DNA from: Hesseltinella vesiculosa
Taxonomy: Eukaryota; Mucoromycota; Mucoromycetes; Mucorales; Cunninghamellaceae
Reading direction: 5' to 3'
Length of the DNA stretch: 64,000 nucleotides
NCBI GenBank assembly: GCA_002104935.1
Contig: MCGT01000013.1
Coordinates: forward strand, 593,223 to 657,222
The notes beneath the pieces are model-generated. The model saw nothing but the letters and a program-made list of their open reading frames with translations. It had not been told where the DNA came from and did not search any database. The position numbers and the translations under genes were made by a program. Of this stretch, positions 47,038-59,037 are shown piece after piece (position 1 is the stretch's first letter; every line of letters starts with the position of its first letter).

Positions 47038-47186
47038 TAGATCGCGTGCTGTAAAAAAAAAAAAAAGCCTTGCCGCCCGTTCAAAAGCCAACCATTCACG
47101 ACCTCTGGCATTCCCAGCAGATCGATGGCCCAAAAAAGTAAAATTTCCTTATTATTCTGATTCTCGCTTAAAATATTCAATCAAAG

Positions 47187-48171
47187 CTAGCAATCCTTCT
47201 TCACAGCTTGCATGATGTAATTGACTTCAAGGGACTCCAGACCGAACAGGCCGACGTGACCGTTGCGTTCACTGACTTGCCATCGACGACCAAGAGGATC
47301 CCAAGCGATGCCTCGGATATCTTTGACGTGCCATTCGTCGCCAAAGGACTCAATGGCATCTGTGAGTTCCTGGGTCTTGATGTATTTGCTCCAGTCGTGT
47401 GTTCCATCATGCACCATGCCAAACACTTTTTCAGCCAAAAACACCGTCAGGGCGTAGGCCAAGGGCGTACGCGACATGGTGGATAAAAACAGCGATCCTC
47501 CGGGGCGCGTCAATTGTCCACAGGTTTGTAAGAATTGCAACGGCTGATTAACGTGTTCAATAATCTCCATGGCCATCACCACATCAAATTGTTCCTTAGC
47601 AGCCAACAGGTCCTCTAAAAAATAGGGGCGACTGTCAAGTTTTCTGCCTTTTTTTTTTTTTTTTTCCTCTCACGGACCAGCAGTTGTGTGTCGATAATCC
47701 AGTGATCCGGGGCCGCGCCATAGCTGAGGGTCTTTGCGAGCATGCAATTTGGCCATTTTGATATTGTTTTCAGAAGCATCGGCACCCACCACTTGACCAC
47801 CTAAGCGCACCAAAGACTTTTTTTGGTGCAAACGGCAGGTCAGCCTATCAGGTTTCCACAGGGTAGACACTGCTTACCTCGGACAAGAGTCCACCACCAC
47901 ATCCAATATCTAGCATCTTCAAGTGTTGAAATGGCAAAGACGTGTCCGATTTGCCCAGGCGATCACGGACATAAGCAACTCGAGGAGGATTCAGCAATTG
48001 CAACATGCCAAAAGCGCCGTGAGGTTCCCACCATTCGTCAGAGATGGCACTGAATTTCTTGACTTCAGCTGCGTCGATGGTAGTGAAGCCCTGTGAGCTG
48101 GAATAATGACGAAGACGGGGTGTGTGTGACAGGGATCGCAGTGTCAAGCTGCCGATAGATCGTATGCTCAT
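47187..48171 (-). CDS. COQ3: COQ3 O-methyltransferase of ubiquinone synthesis
   Basis: Coq3 performs both O-methylations in ubiquinone synthesis in the mitochondrial matrix, using SAM. Exons 48171-47878, about 47816-47682 and about 47606-47187. The N-terminus is an Arg/Ser-rich presequence (MSIRSIGSLTLRSLSHTPRL). SAM-binding motif I is LDIGCGGGLLSE (split by intron 1) and continues SLVRLGGQVVGADASENNI. Further motifs: DVVMAMEIIEHVNQPLQFL, GQLTRPGGSLFLSTMSRTPL and MVHDGTHDWSKYI. FDLxWW-type start motif ISDEWWEPHGAFGMLQ is typical of UbiG/Coq3. The acceptor of exon 2 is preceded by an A-run. The gene ends NYIMQAVKKDC. Confidence 0.93.
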
Positions 48172-48462
48172 GGCTGTTGTTTGTCAATGCAATGAATTCA
48201 ATGGGAATGAAACAGAATGAGGTAAACTACAGATGCAACAAATCAGTAGGTCCAATGGAGAAGCCTATGATGATCTGTATGAAAAAGGAGGAATGGGACG
48301 AAAAAGCAACAAGAAAGAAAAACAAGGCCAGGGCTTGAAAAAAAAAAAAAAAAAAACTCAGCGTTTTGCGTGGAAATTCTTTCTGAACTGCGGGCGAGAA
48401 AGCCAGGGGTGAAGGTAGCGTTTTATTCATCGAAAAAAATAAAAAAAAAGAGAGGGGTTGGT

Positions 48463-50794
48463 TTAGGCGAAAAAGAAGGGCGTGTCATTGGTCATCCTTT
48501 CAAATTCATAGAGGCCGCTACGGTAGAGAGGCAAACATGTCAGTGCGTCGGTCATTTCCCAGTTACTCACTTACCCAACACGTTTGTCATTGTTGGCAAT
48601 ATACAAAGATTGGTTATCAGGGGTAAGAGCTAACGGTGCATACAAGAAAAAAAAGAAAGAGTGAGCGAGCGGGAAGGGGACACGGCAGAGGAGATTCTTA
48701 CCAACACCTGCAATGTCACCAAAGAAATCAATGACTTGTGCTGAGGTGTAATCATGGGTATCAATAATATGGACAAAGTCAATGGGCTCTAGCAAACAAA
48801 AAGATTAAAAATGCTGGAGGTCATAGGCCTCCTTGCTTTTTTTTTATTCTTCTTTTACCTGCCATCACCAAGTGCCGGCCATCCGAGGAAAAATGCAAGG
48901 ACCGGATGGCACCCACGTGGCCGCCCAAGACATGCAGTGTTTGGGATAGGTTGCGCACATCGTACACTCGGGCTGTTTTGTCTTGGTTCCCAGTGACAAG
49001 TGTGCGGTCGTCAGGGCTGAAGCAACAGGTGAAGGAGTAGTCGTGGTGATCGTTCAATACTTTGATGTCTATCCACGAGAATTAAAATGAGCTGCATCGT
49101 GTGTTTGATGCCTACTTACTTTTGCTACTGCGAGCGTCTACCAGATGAGTTTCTGTTGAATCCCCCACAGCACAAAGCACCTGTCGATCGGTGGTCATGG
49201 CTGAACACTAAAAAAGGGCGGTGAACCAAACGGTTTTTTTTTTTTTTTTTTTTTTTCCAAATCGACTTGCGTTGACAGGAAAGGGAAATTGGAATGCTTG
49301 GGCGATTTCGAAAGATTGGACATCCAGCAAGCGTGTGATCATATCGTTGTCGGAGACCAAGATCTGCAGACTGCCCTGACGACAGCTTAGAATGTCCGCA
49401 TGATTGACGATGCCGGTGGTTTGGTGCGAAATGAGGCCATAATGGGGCTCGGTCGTGTCATCGAGCCGCTTTAAAAAATAATCACCGAGGAACCCACCCA
49501 CAAACAAAACACCTTGTTGACAGACCATGCTACTGACCGTCATGACTCGGCTATAGTTCGTTTTCAGACCCTCCAAATTCAAAACATCTCGGCTTGTGCT
49601 GCGCTGGGGCGACCATTGCTTGATCATGTTTCCATCTACACTCCAAAAACAAGTCAGGAACGCCTTTTTTAAGAGTTTGCACGTACTGATATAGTACACG
49701 CTGTTCTTGGTGGGCGCCCATAACAAGTTGCGTAGTTGAAAATGACCAATTCGACAAGGCTCTTTCAGTTTTGAATGTTTGAATCGATAAAACGTCTCTT
49801 GACAGGACAGTGTTTTGAGATTTTCTTTCTATCAAAAAAGTAACGTTACTCAAATCAGATCTGATTCACACGCATGCTTTGCCTCTCTGGTCACCTGGGT
49901 AGTTTACTTTACCTTGACAGATGATTCAACCCAGTCTTTCTTTAGGCTATAATACGTTTCATAACTTTGTAATCTAGTGACAAAACCTTGAGTGAACGAT
50001 TTCTTTATTTTTTTATACCACACAGGCATGTACCTTTGGTTGCGATAATCATGGCGTTTGATTGCTTGCTCAGCCCACACGATACCTTGCTGTAAAAGAA
50101 AAGAGCTATTTCCAACAGAATGCCAAGTTGTTCTCCCTCTTTTTACCATATCGACCCCTTGTTGAAACATGTCCCTGGTAACTTGCTATAAAAAGGAACG
50201 TATGAGTAGAGAAAACGATTTCACAGGTTCAAACCAACCTCAAAGTTATTGCTGATATAAGGTGGAAATGCTTTCGACTTGGGTTCAAAGTATTGAGCAG
50301 TTTCTAAGCAGGAAACAAAAGGAATAAGGAAGTGTTATCGGCTTTGCAGTTTCTTTTTTTTTTTTTTACCTGTCGTATGGTTTACAAAATTAAGACGATC
50401 GTCATACCTAGAAGCAATGGGAAATGAGTATGGCTTGAAAAAAAAACAAAAGTATTAGTAATGACTTGCTGTCCTTCGATGCTCATAGGGTTGGTTTGTC
50501 GATGTAATAGTTGACAAGAACGGTGAGAAACAAGAAAAAGAAAGAAGAAAAACAACCCAGCAAAGGCGCATAAAAAGAATGAAGCTCACGTGTTCGCTCT
50601 TTCATTTCCAAAAAAAAAAAAAAAAAAAAAGCTGTGGCAGCTACTAAAGCATGGCCGGATTGCATCACTTTTTTTAATTCTGTAAATTTTTGAAGCTAGA
50701 AAGAAAAAAAAGAAAAAAAAAAAAAGAGGTAAAGGAAAATGGGGATCTTGACAGAGTAATAAAAAAAAAAAGAGAGGCGTACTAGATCTGGCAT
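48463..50794 (-). CDS. WD40-repeat protein of unknown role
   Basis: A multi-exon WD40 protein, similar in plan to uncharacterised fission-yeast proteins (the C2A9.03 type, from memory). The N-terminal part before the propeller is helical (QGVDMVKRGRTTWHSVG, ESYLKKDWVESSV). WD-like blades include LLWAPTKNSVYYIS, GLISHQTTGIVNHADILSC, LQILVSDNDMITRLLDV, YSFTCCFSPDDRTLVTGNQ, TARVYDVRN, GAIRSLHFSSDGRHLVMAE and ALTPDNQSLYIANNDKRVG; the last exon ends at the stop 48463. The 5' end is tentative: ATG 50794 (MPDL) joins an exon starting LQKFTELKKVMQSGHAL, a possible 9-nt exon, then PYSFPIASRYDDRLNF. That start lies only 13 bp beyond the TPD3 stop. Confidence 0.7.
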
Positions 50795-50807
50795 GGTGGT
50801 ACCTCCA

Positions 50808-53330
50808 TTAAACTATTGAAAAGAAAGTTGCATAAATGAACCACGGGATGCCAATGTTGTGGATGGGAAAAAAAGGTGGGGTGACTTACCAGCCAACAGA
50901 GCCTTTTCAGCAAACCACCTTACATCTGTGTCCGTGTCATCATTCAATTTCTGAAGAGCAGGCTTGACTTGGGAGGTAGCCAACACCTCCGTGCTAGGGT
51001 CGTTTCTAAGGATGGGCGTCAAGATTTCCAAACATTTGGCCACATTGAAACGCACATTGGGAATTGGATCTTCTACCAATTGCAACACCGTAGGCAACAC
51101 ATCTTCTTTGATAATTTCAGGACTGAGGTTGCTGGACATTGTCTGGGGAAAAAAAAAAAATAAACCTAGTATCACACTTGGCGCCAAATCTTCTTGACTT
51201 ACCGACAAAGCAAAGAGAGTGGTAATGCGGTAAAGATAATTGTCATTGCGCACCATTTCCAAAACCTTGGGGATCACGGCCGCCTTGGCCCATTCAGCAC
51301 CAAAGGTTTCAACCAGCTGCTTGATGTTGGTCGTGGCTGCATCGCGAATAGAATAGACAGGATCACCCAGCCAAGAGATACACAATTGCAACAGCTTCTC
51401 ATCAAAGAAATCAGCGCCCAGCTGAGAAGCCAGTAAAGGAATGTATTCAATGATTGCCAAACGCACGCGCCACTGTTTGTCTTCAGCAAGGTCCACAATC
51501 GCCGGTAATAAGCTCTGAGATAATCGTTCAACGCCAATCACTGAGGAAGGATAAGTGGCGTTAGTTTTTTTTTTTTTTTTTTTTTCCTTCGAGGTCACTT
51601 GCCTTCATTCACACTTTCCAGCTTGGAAATGATGTTCAAGCGTACACTGGGGAAGTCATCCTTGAGCAGCTGCAAGAACAGGGGGACCAGGTATTCGATG
51701 GTGCTAAGAAAAGTGATTAATTCTCATCAAGCGCCTAGCCCTTCACTTACACATCCTTGCCCAGAATGGGAGCCAATCCACTGATATTGCCAGCAATAGC
51801 TGCACGCACATGTTGGTTTGTGTCAATCACAAGGTCTTTCACACAAGGCAATAATTTGTCTACCACTGTCACTTCATCGATCATCTTGGCAAAAGCTGGA
51901 TCAAGGAATCACGTAAAAAATAAAATTAAAAAAATGGCATGATTCGTGTCTTTTCTTTTTTTTTTACCTGACACCTGATCAATGGCAATGACCTTGACAT
52001 CTCCTTCTGTATCTTTGATCAAGCTAACATAGAGATCAACCAACTCGGCGCGCGTCACCAAATCGCCAAAGGCTTGACAGAGCTAATATAAAATAACCAG
52101 AGTGGGTCAGCAGCAACCAAACATATGGACGTTTTTTTTTTTTACATCGGCAAAATGATTGGCCACCATGTAGCGCACGCGCCACGACTTGTCTTGACCG
52201 AGAGCTTTGAGCGTTGGCAACAAGTGTTGTTTGCTTTCTTCAGGGGTAAACAGGCTCGTCATCTTCAGTAAATCCTCCACTGTCAATAACCGCACAGTAT
52301 CTTGATCATCCGTGGCCAGCTTCAAAAAGTAGGGCAGTAATTGTGTCAAAACAGCCTTTTTATCCATCTTCACAACAAAATCCTAAAAATCATGAAACGC
52401 AAAAGGTCATGAGATGATTTCAATGTCTTTTTGGATCCACTTACCCCCAAGACTCGGGCAGCGGCACGTCGCACCATGGGCGTATCGTCTTGTGCTAATT
52501 GTATATAAAGGCTAAAAGAAAAAAAAAACCCGTGAGCAAGCCAACCATTGATTACTACACCCCCCCCCTTTTTTTTTTTTTTACCTTTGCATTTCCAATT
52601 TTTGAGCATCATTGCACAAGCTATAGCCAGCAGCAAACAGGCCAGCAGCCGAGGTTCGGTTGGTAAACCATTCACCATTGGTCAGTCGCTTGACTAGAGG
52701 CAAGTAGTAATGTTCGATTTGTGAACTGTTGAAGGAAGGGACGATAATACAGATGGATTCGACAGCCTATGAGTGAGAGATATGAGCACCGCCATGGAAA
52801 ATAGAGAATGTCTATCTACCTTGTTGCGAACAAGCACTTCTTCCACAGAAGACAGGTTCTCCAATGGCCCAAGCAAGGTGTGGACATACTCAGGACCCCC
52901 TACATAATCTGTAAAACCGGCCAGCTCTTCAGCAACTGCCAATAGCACTTCGTCTTCATCGTCAATGGAATCTATGTCAGGTTGGACGAACATAAAAGTC
53001 AATGACCACCCCTTTCCCTCCATTTTCCCGTTGTCTATGTGCTTGCATACCATTCAAAAAGGGGATCAGTTCATTTCTTGTTCGTTGAGGACCAAGGGCC
53101 ATGGCAATAGTGCCTAAATTGCGGATAGCGTTCAAGCGTAGCTGGACATCATCGTTTTTCAATTCATCGACAAGGACGGCAATAGGGTACAGCTCCTGTT
53201 CGTCCATGTTGACATCCGTGCTGTTTTCCGTCATGTTCACTGGCTGCTGGCTGTGCTCATCAAGATGGTCGCCTGTGCTGACATCCATGTTGCCAGATGA
53301 ATATCCTGGTGTTTGCTCGTTTGCGTTCAT
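50808..53330 (-). CDS. TPD3: PP2A scaffold subunit A (HEAT repeats)
   Basis: Scaffold of protein phosphatase 2A, binding catalytic and B subunits. Starts at 53330 ([15 protein letters not shown]...) with a ~45-residue acidic N-terminal extension, then [24 protein letters not shown] repeats follow throughout: [117 protein letters not shown] and [13 protein letters not shown] at the end. The last exon contributes only one residue and the stop (50810-50808). The VRRAAA, WRVR and VR repeats are those of the family. Exons are short and separated by homopolymer-rich introns. Confidence 0.95.
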
Positions 53331-55229
53331 GGCTGTGTGTTTACTTGCTGCACGTGTTGCTGCTTTGTATAATAAATGAAATGGGTGATAGCTGAATCGA
53401 TATAAGGAAGCGACGCCGTGTTTGAATTGGATACAACCTGACCAAAATCAAGACAAGATGAAAAAACAAGAAAAAAAAAAAAAAAGGAAAAAAAAAAAAA
53501 AGGGAACAGAAAATGGACCGCCATAGCCAAAAGTCAAAATATATTATTATATGATATATCGAAGACTCTTTTGAAACGCGCTCACCACATAGCCCGAGAA
53601 GCCTGGTTCTTTTCAGCATGGTCACCACTCATCCTATTGCTTCGTGTGCAAAGTTTGAGACAAATGGGTGGAGATCAGATTTTTGACAGAAGCCTAATGT
53701 TTTCCACCAGATCCAAAGGTGGTCCCCTTGACTTTGAAAAAAAAAAAAAAGGCTCTACCTCATTTTCACGCAAATGAATCAATGCAAGTTTTTACACAGG
53801 TGCAGGTTCCTATCAAAGGCATGTACACACGTAAAATCAAGGCGACCAGTCAAGGCTCCAGCCAACTGTCATCCATCAGAATTTTCGACCTCTAAATCTC
53901 TCAGCCAAATTTTTCAGGAAAATGGAAAAAAAATCCATCGAGGCCATGTTTTCAATTCCCGACTCCACCTCGATAGACTGAACTGCAGGTTACTTGACAC
54001 CTGATGAATGACAAAGACTTTTGAATATACACATATCTTTTAAACATATAGATCATGGCCGGTGGAACATATCGAAAAAAGGCATGCAAATACTACCTGT
54101 CAGACTGAGGCACAAAAAAAACTGACACGCCACAATTTCAGTTCTACCAGCAGCCATTGGCCATTGTCCTTCAGGCCCTTTCTTCCCATGTTTCTTCGCA
54201 AGCTGCAAAGTAATTGGCACAAGCAATTGTCGTCATTTGCTGGCTGACTAAATCGGTGCCTAGACACTGAGCTACTTCCAGCGGCATCAGCGCTGGTAAA
54301 AAAAAAAAAAAAAAAAAAAAGGTCAGGCAGGTGCGTAGTCTCCCGGTTATTTCCAACTGGCCTATACTGTGACTCTGTGGGATGCAAAGAATGCAGTAGC
54401 ATTTCGAACTCACACAATGGGTTCTATCACCATGGTAAAAAGTTGGTAAACCAAGTTCGTCGTATGTCAAGGCTTCACCATGGTGACACCATAGCAAAGT
54501 CTTGGTAATCTCTGGAGTGAAACCCTGGTTATCTCGTTGAGCTATGGATAGCTTTCATTGATTTCGTTTATTTTCCCTCCCTTGTTTTTCTTTTTCTTTT
54601 TTGCATGATACTGACATGGTTCCTCTTTTTTTTATACCTACGTTTTCTTCATTCGCGCACGCGTCGCATATTTTTCTTCCTCTCTCGATTCTACCTTCAT
54701 TATTGACTCCATTCAAGAATGACATCACCTAAACGATCAAGCCATTCAAGCGCCCAAGAAATGAGCGATGCTGTGCATCGGTCAGCGCTGCAAAGATCTG
54801 ATCAGAGCATAAGGTCCTTTGGCTGGCAGACAGGTTCTCTATGACCACAAATATGCTGCTTATTAGAAAGGAGGGAAATAGATTAGTGCGTTAAGCAGAA
54901 GATATCACAAGCACGCCACAGGGAAGGCTGATACTGTATTATTCTCATTCTTGATATCTTAAAGATCACGTGGCCATGCTTTCTGCTTCTAGAAAAAAAA
55001 GGCTAAAAACGACAGCAAGTTTAATCACACCGTTCTCATTGTAGGCATCCATGACTTGTGCCGGTGCAAGATCTTCCTTTTGAAAGCTGTTGGGCTGTAT
55101 TTATCTGCCCTCACTCCAATCTTGCTTGGCCAGTCAGAGAAAAAAAAAAAAAAAGAAAGAGCGAGAGAGAGACATGAGCTCCACGTTACTTTTTTTGAGT
55201 TGCTGCCATGTAATTCATACCTTGGTTGA
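53331..55229. other. gene-poor spacer with transposon-like subterminal motifs
   Basis: About 1.9 kb upstream of TPD3. A short ORF starting at 54719 (MTSPKRSSHSSAQEMSDA..., 41 codons) may be a relic. Between 54420 and 54520 several GGTAAA/TTGGTAA motifs occur; their complement (TTTACCAA) also clusters at 60090-60170. No intact gene is seen; the minus ORF at 54171-54497 lacks motifs. Confidence 0.4.
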
Positions 55230-55341
55230 CAGTATCGTTTCTAATTGGTCATTAGGGGCTACTGCTGTTGTCAAACAATCCGCTGATGAGAGCATTGACG
55301 CTTTAAAGAAAGTAAAGTAAAAAAAAGGAAAAGAAGTCGCG

Positions 55342-55393
<52 letters not shown>

Positions 55394-55720
55394 CAGATTT
55401 CTTTAATTGAAACTCTCAATAGCAAACGGCAATGTCATGGAAGGGGTTGTTCGTATCTATGTCCGACAATGGAGCGCTGCCACGGATTGGCCATGGCTGA
55501 TGGTCTTCTTCTTTGATTTTGATCAATCGAATGGGCTCCATCGTCGCAGAATCGATTAATCTGAGAAGGTTATTGAACTAGAAACCCCCTCCCCTCTTTT
55601 CCCAGGACATCGTCATCCTCTGCTCCTGCTTGGAGGCTGTTCTCAACTCCGGTGACAAAAGCCTCCAGGGCTCCTGGGAGTGAGACGTACGATCTTTTCT
55701 AAAGGAATCGGCTCTTCTTG
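55230..55720 (-). mobile_element. decayed inverted fragment of the 60.5-62 kb transposon
   Basis: Segment 55250-55310 matches the reverse complement of 61861-61920 (shared TTGTCAAACAATC and TTGACGCTTT, same order). Beyond a 50-nt T-run, the reverse complement of about 55440-55560 matches 61545-61690 of the intact accessory ORF (shared ATCAAAGAAGAA and GCCATGGCCAA). The order is the same but inverted, and frame is destroyed. It is a dead copy of the same element family. Confidence 0.75.
55344..55393. repeat. 50-nt T homopolymer
   Basis: An uninterrupted run of 50 T, preceded by GT-starting intron-like sequence and followed directly by CAG. It sits where an intron of the ancestral accessory ORF would be expected. 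The exact length should be treated with caution. Confidence 0.85.
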
Positions 55721-56770
55721 GCTTTCTATTACATTTCAAAATGTGAGGAGTAACGGTTTTTTTTTTTTTTTTGGCTTCTTGTAAGATTTTGTTCTACTGC
55801 CATGGCTTTCTTGCAGTTCTTGTGAGAGTCAATCAATGTCACGGACCATCCGGTTCTTCTTCGATTCAGCTGCCTTCCTTGCCTCTTGTATTAATAAGAG
55901 GAGGCAGCGAAGGACAGTTCCCGCCGCTGCTGTTGCCTGGAAGAAGGTTGCATTTTGTTTAGCAAAGCTTATTTTTAAATGGTGAGAAGCTTTAATTCAC
56001 ACTTGCTGTAGAAATACTTATGGTAAACAAGTGCAGCGATTCAATCAGAAAATTGGATGAAGAAGAAGGAAACCAATAAAAATAAAAATGTTTCCCAAAA
56101 AAAGGCTGCTCTGATTTTTTTTTTCACTTTGATATATTGGACAGCACCTGCTCTTTTGCCCAGTCTCGATGCTCAGTCAAGTGATTTTTGTATACATCTA
56201 GTCAATGAATCGAGGCAAGCAGGCTTCTTCAAAAATTTTCTGAAGTGAGAAAAGTCTGAAAGAGAATAGCCAAATGAGCATGCACAGACAAATGGGTATG
56301 CTCTTTCCCTTTTTAATCGCCGCCATGGAGCAGTTTGTCCAAAAATCCACCGGCAGACCAAAAAAGGTAGCGGGGTTTAGTACCAGGCTTCACTGCACCG
56401 TGTTTCCAAAAAAAAAAAAATGGATGCCATCTTCAAGTAACCGTCACTGAGGTTAAAGAATACATAACAAATTCAAAAAGGAGCTCTTGGGTAATGTAAT
56501 TACAGGTTTCAAGATTGCGGATGCAATGTCACCTTTCTGATTTGATGTGACAGTCAATCCAGTAAAAACCGACACTAAACTCCTCTACACTTGCACAAAG
56601 GCAAGGATCTGGAAAAAAAAAAAAAGGAGCCGCTAATCACAAAATGGGAAACCTTTCCAAGTATGCCATTTCCTCTTGGGCCAAAATTTTATCGGGTCAC
56701 GTGATCGTTGGGATTGTACTCATGCGTTTCAAATAAAAATAAAAAGGATGCAGCAAACCAACCAGAATCC
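55721..56770. other. intergenic, nothing recognised
   Basis: About 1 kb left of the tRNA-Lys cluster; only short ORFs without motifs and A/T runs. Confidence 0.5.
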
Positions 56771-56809
56771 GTCGGCTATTCGGCCGCCGTCTCGGCCCGA
56801 ATTACCGAT
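56771..56809. repeat. GC-rich palindromic motif, copy B (upstream of tRNA-Lys 1)
   Basis: Reads TCGGC, TTCGGC, TCGGCCCGAATT and CCGA in order, matching copy C (59711-59750) in the same plus-strand orientation. It ends about 40 bp before the tRNA-Lys 1 start. Confidence 0.75.
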
Positions 56810-56849
56810 ATTTTCAACACATATGTTCCCTTGGTCTTACATTCAACAA

Positions 56850-56922
56850 GCCCTGCTAGCTCAATCGGTAGAGCGTGAGACTCTTAATCTCAAGGCTGTG
56901 GGTTCGACCCCCACGTAGGGCT
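56850..56922 (+). tRNA. tRNA-Lys(CTT) copy 1
   Basis: 73-nt tRNA. Acceptor GCCCTGC pairs with GTAGGGC (one G-U). Anticodon loop CTCTTAA in a TGAGA/TCTCA stem, anticodon CTT. A box TAGCTCAATCGG and B box GGTTCGACCC are intact, and a T-run terminator follows. Identical to the four other copies. Confidence 0.97.
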
Positions 56923-56995
56923 TTCTTTTTGCTCTTTTTGCTTCCTTCTTTCACGGCTTAATCCAATCGTGATCTTTTTTTTTTGCCCATCGGGT

Positions 56996-57083
56996 TTAGG
57001 GTATAGGGTATAGGGTATAGGGTACAGGGTATGAGGTATAGGGTACAGGGTATGAGGTATAGGGTACAGGGTATGAGGTATAC
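56996..57083 (+). repeat. 7-bp telomere-like minisatellite, left arm
   Basis: About 12 tandem 7-bp units: TTTAGGG then TATAGGG, TACAGGG and TATGAGG variants in a higher-order order. The unit differs from the telomeric TTTAGGG/TTAGGG type by one base or so. The mirror copy in the right arm has about three fewer units. Confidence 0.9.
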
Positions 57084-57428
57084 TGCTGAGGAACCTCGCC
57101 AAAAAAAAAAAAATCACTGAAGTGACCTTAAAGTGAGTGGGTGGATAGCCAAGGATGATCCATGGTTATGGCTAAAAATATAAACACCAATAATAATATA
57201 AACAGAACTGAAGTCACTTTTTATTCTTTTGGCTTAAAAAAAAAAAAATTAGAATCGTCAGATGTGCAAGATTGAATGCTTCAGAATTGACCATCAGTCA
57301 AGTTGGCGGCAAGCGACACAGCCGGTATTAAGAAATAAACGGAAGGCAGGTGTCATGGTAGGTCGGTTTTTTTAAAAAAAATTCCCACGGTCACTTCGAA
57401 ATTGACAGCCCGCTTTGAAGTTCAACAA

Positions 57429-57501
57429 GCCCTGCTAGCTCAATCGGTAGAGCGTGAGACTCTTAATCTCAAGGCTGTGGGTTCGACCCCCACGTAGGGC
57501 T
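57429..57501 (+). tRNA. tRNA-Lys(CTT) copy 2
   Basis: Identical 73-nt tRNA to copy 1. Its 5' flank (from about 57384, CCCACGGTCACTTCG) is shared with copies 3 and 4 but not with copies 1 and 5. Confidence 0.97.
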
Positions 57502-57521
57502 TTCTTTTTTGATCTTTTTGC

Positions 57522-58074
57522 CTTCGCTTTTCCATTTTTTCACGCTCCTTCCTTTTTAAGTATCTGTTTCGTCCAAATCATCCCTCCTCCGTCCTCCTTT
57601 TGTGTATCGCTAACATCATCCTCAATCACCATGCAAGCTATTTTTTTTTTGCATTTCACTCAATTCTTCTCTTTCACTTATTGTTTTTCTTTTATTTTAC
57701 AGTACTGTTTGCATCAGCACCATGCAACATATACAATATCTATTCAGCATGATTTTTTTTTTCGAACAGATCAATCCCCAGTTCAACCTCTTCCGATCCC
57801 AGTCAAATCAAGAGTACAGTTAGAGTAGCGTCAATGACCAATGAATATGGTTATCAGATACCTTTCTGAAGAATACTTGAAATGTCAACGTTACATCACT
57901 GGCTTGGGCATAAAGAACCAGCTTGTCAAAAAAATAAAAAAAAAGAGAGCGAACTCAAATCTTACTCGTATGAAAGACTTTGCAAGCCGGGCTTTTTTGA
58001 TTGATATGCTGCTGCTGCTAGCATGTGCCACATACTAACACAACTTTATTAAAAAGTCCATGTCACGTGACTTT
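57522..58074. other. spacer inside the tRNA-Lys cluster
   Basis: T-rich DNA with short ORFs lacking motifs; no gene seen. Confidence 0.5.
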
Positions 58075-58131
58075 TATTAAAAATTTCCCACGGTCACTTC
58101 GCCATTGACAGCCCGCTTTGAAGTTCAACAA

Positions 58132-58204
58132 GCCCTGCTAGCTCAATCGGTAGAGCGTGAGACTCTTAATCTCAAGGCTGTGGGTTCGACCCCCACGTAG
58201 GGCT
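58132..58204 (+). tRNA. tRNA-Lys(CTT) copy 3
   Basis: Identical 73-nt tRNA. The upstream ~50 bp (from about 58085) match those of copies 2 and 4 with one small change (GCCATTGAC for GAAATTGAC), so it is a partial third repeat outside the main arms. Confidence 0.97.
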
Positions 58205-59017
58205 TTCTTTTTGCCGCCGTCACCCTCGTTGGTCGATGGCTTGCTGCCTTTTTTTTTTGGACCTTCTCTCTCTACATCTTTCTTACTGTTTTTTTTTGCA
58301 TTACAGTTCATCACCTGTCTTTTTTTTTCCCAAGAGTATTACAGTATTAATCTACTTTTATTTTTTTACCCCCTGTTAAATACAAAAATAAAATAAAAAA
58401 AGAACACTCCTAAATCTCAGCTGGTTCTTCTGTCATTCCAATATCTCAGAAATTGGCGCTCGGCCGCGCTCCCAGCTTACACATGAGAAATAAATACTCG
58501 GTCTTACTCATCTTTAACAAAGCTCAAGAAGACTTTTTTTCACACCACCCTCTTTTTCTTTTTCCCATTAATGAACTTCAAGAGAGAGTGCGAGAACTGG
58601 AACTTACATCAGAACACTGCAATATACCGTGTCTGACCCATGCTCTATACCTTTTCTGAACTTGCCACCCGTCAAAATATCAACTAACCTCTTTAAAAAA
58701 AAAAAAAAAAATAAAAAATAAACATCAATGTGAAATTACAGCATGCATGGTTGATGTAACTCATGACATGACGCTGAAAAAAAAAAAATTGAATGGTTCG
58801 ATGAAGGTCGATCATGTCGAATCACTTTGTTTCAAATCCGAATTTCAGAAAAAAAAAAAATTGGGAGAGAGAGAAATGTTTGAAAAAAAATAGAAGCAGC
58901 AACGAACGAGAGTGATGGCGACAAAAGAAGCTAAAATGAAACACAACCCCGTATCCTATACCCAATGGCAAAATAAAAGAAGAAAATCACGAAAGATTAA
59001 AGTCATGAAATAAGGAG
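58205..59017. other. spacer inside the tRNA-Lys cluster
   Basis: AT-rich with many A-runs, no motif-bearing ORF. It separates the plus-strand from the minus-strand tRNA-Lys genes. Confidence 0.5.
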
Positions 59018-59037
59018 GCAAAAAGAGCAAAAAAGAA

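Larger units (their letters stand above)
56841..57521 (+). repeat. left arm of tRNA-Lys inverted duplication
   Basis: Contains tRNA-Lys 1 and 2 and the minisatellite between them. It is nearly identical to the reverse complement of 59018-59679, including non-tRNA sequence between the tRNAs. The spacer between arms is about 1.5 kb. The arms differ mainly by about three 7-bp minisatellite units. Confidence 0.9.

Noticed and set aside
53774..54004. ORF near TPD3 promoter
   Set aside because: No motif, and the region shows no codon bias.
54100..54497. Minus-strand ORF of ~108 codons
   Set aside because: Poly-Phe from a T-run, no motif, and no supporting splice structure.
57841..58038. Plus-strand ORF between tRNA-Lys genes
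   Set aside because: Short, ends in hydrophobic low-complexity sequence, and lacks family motifs.
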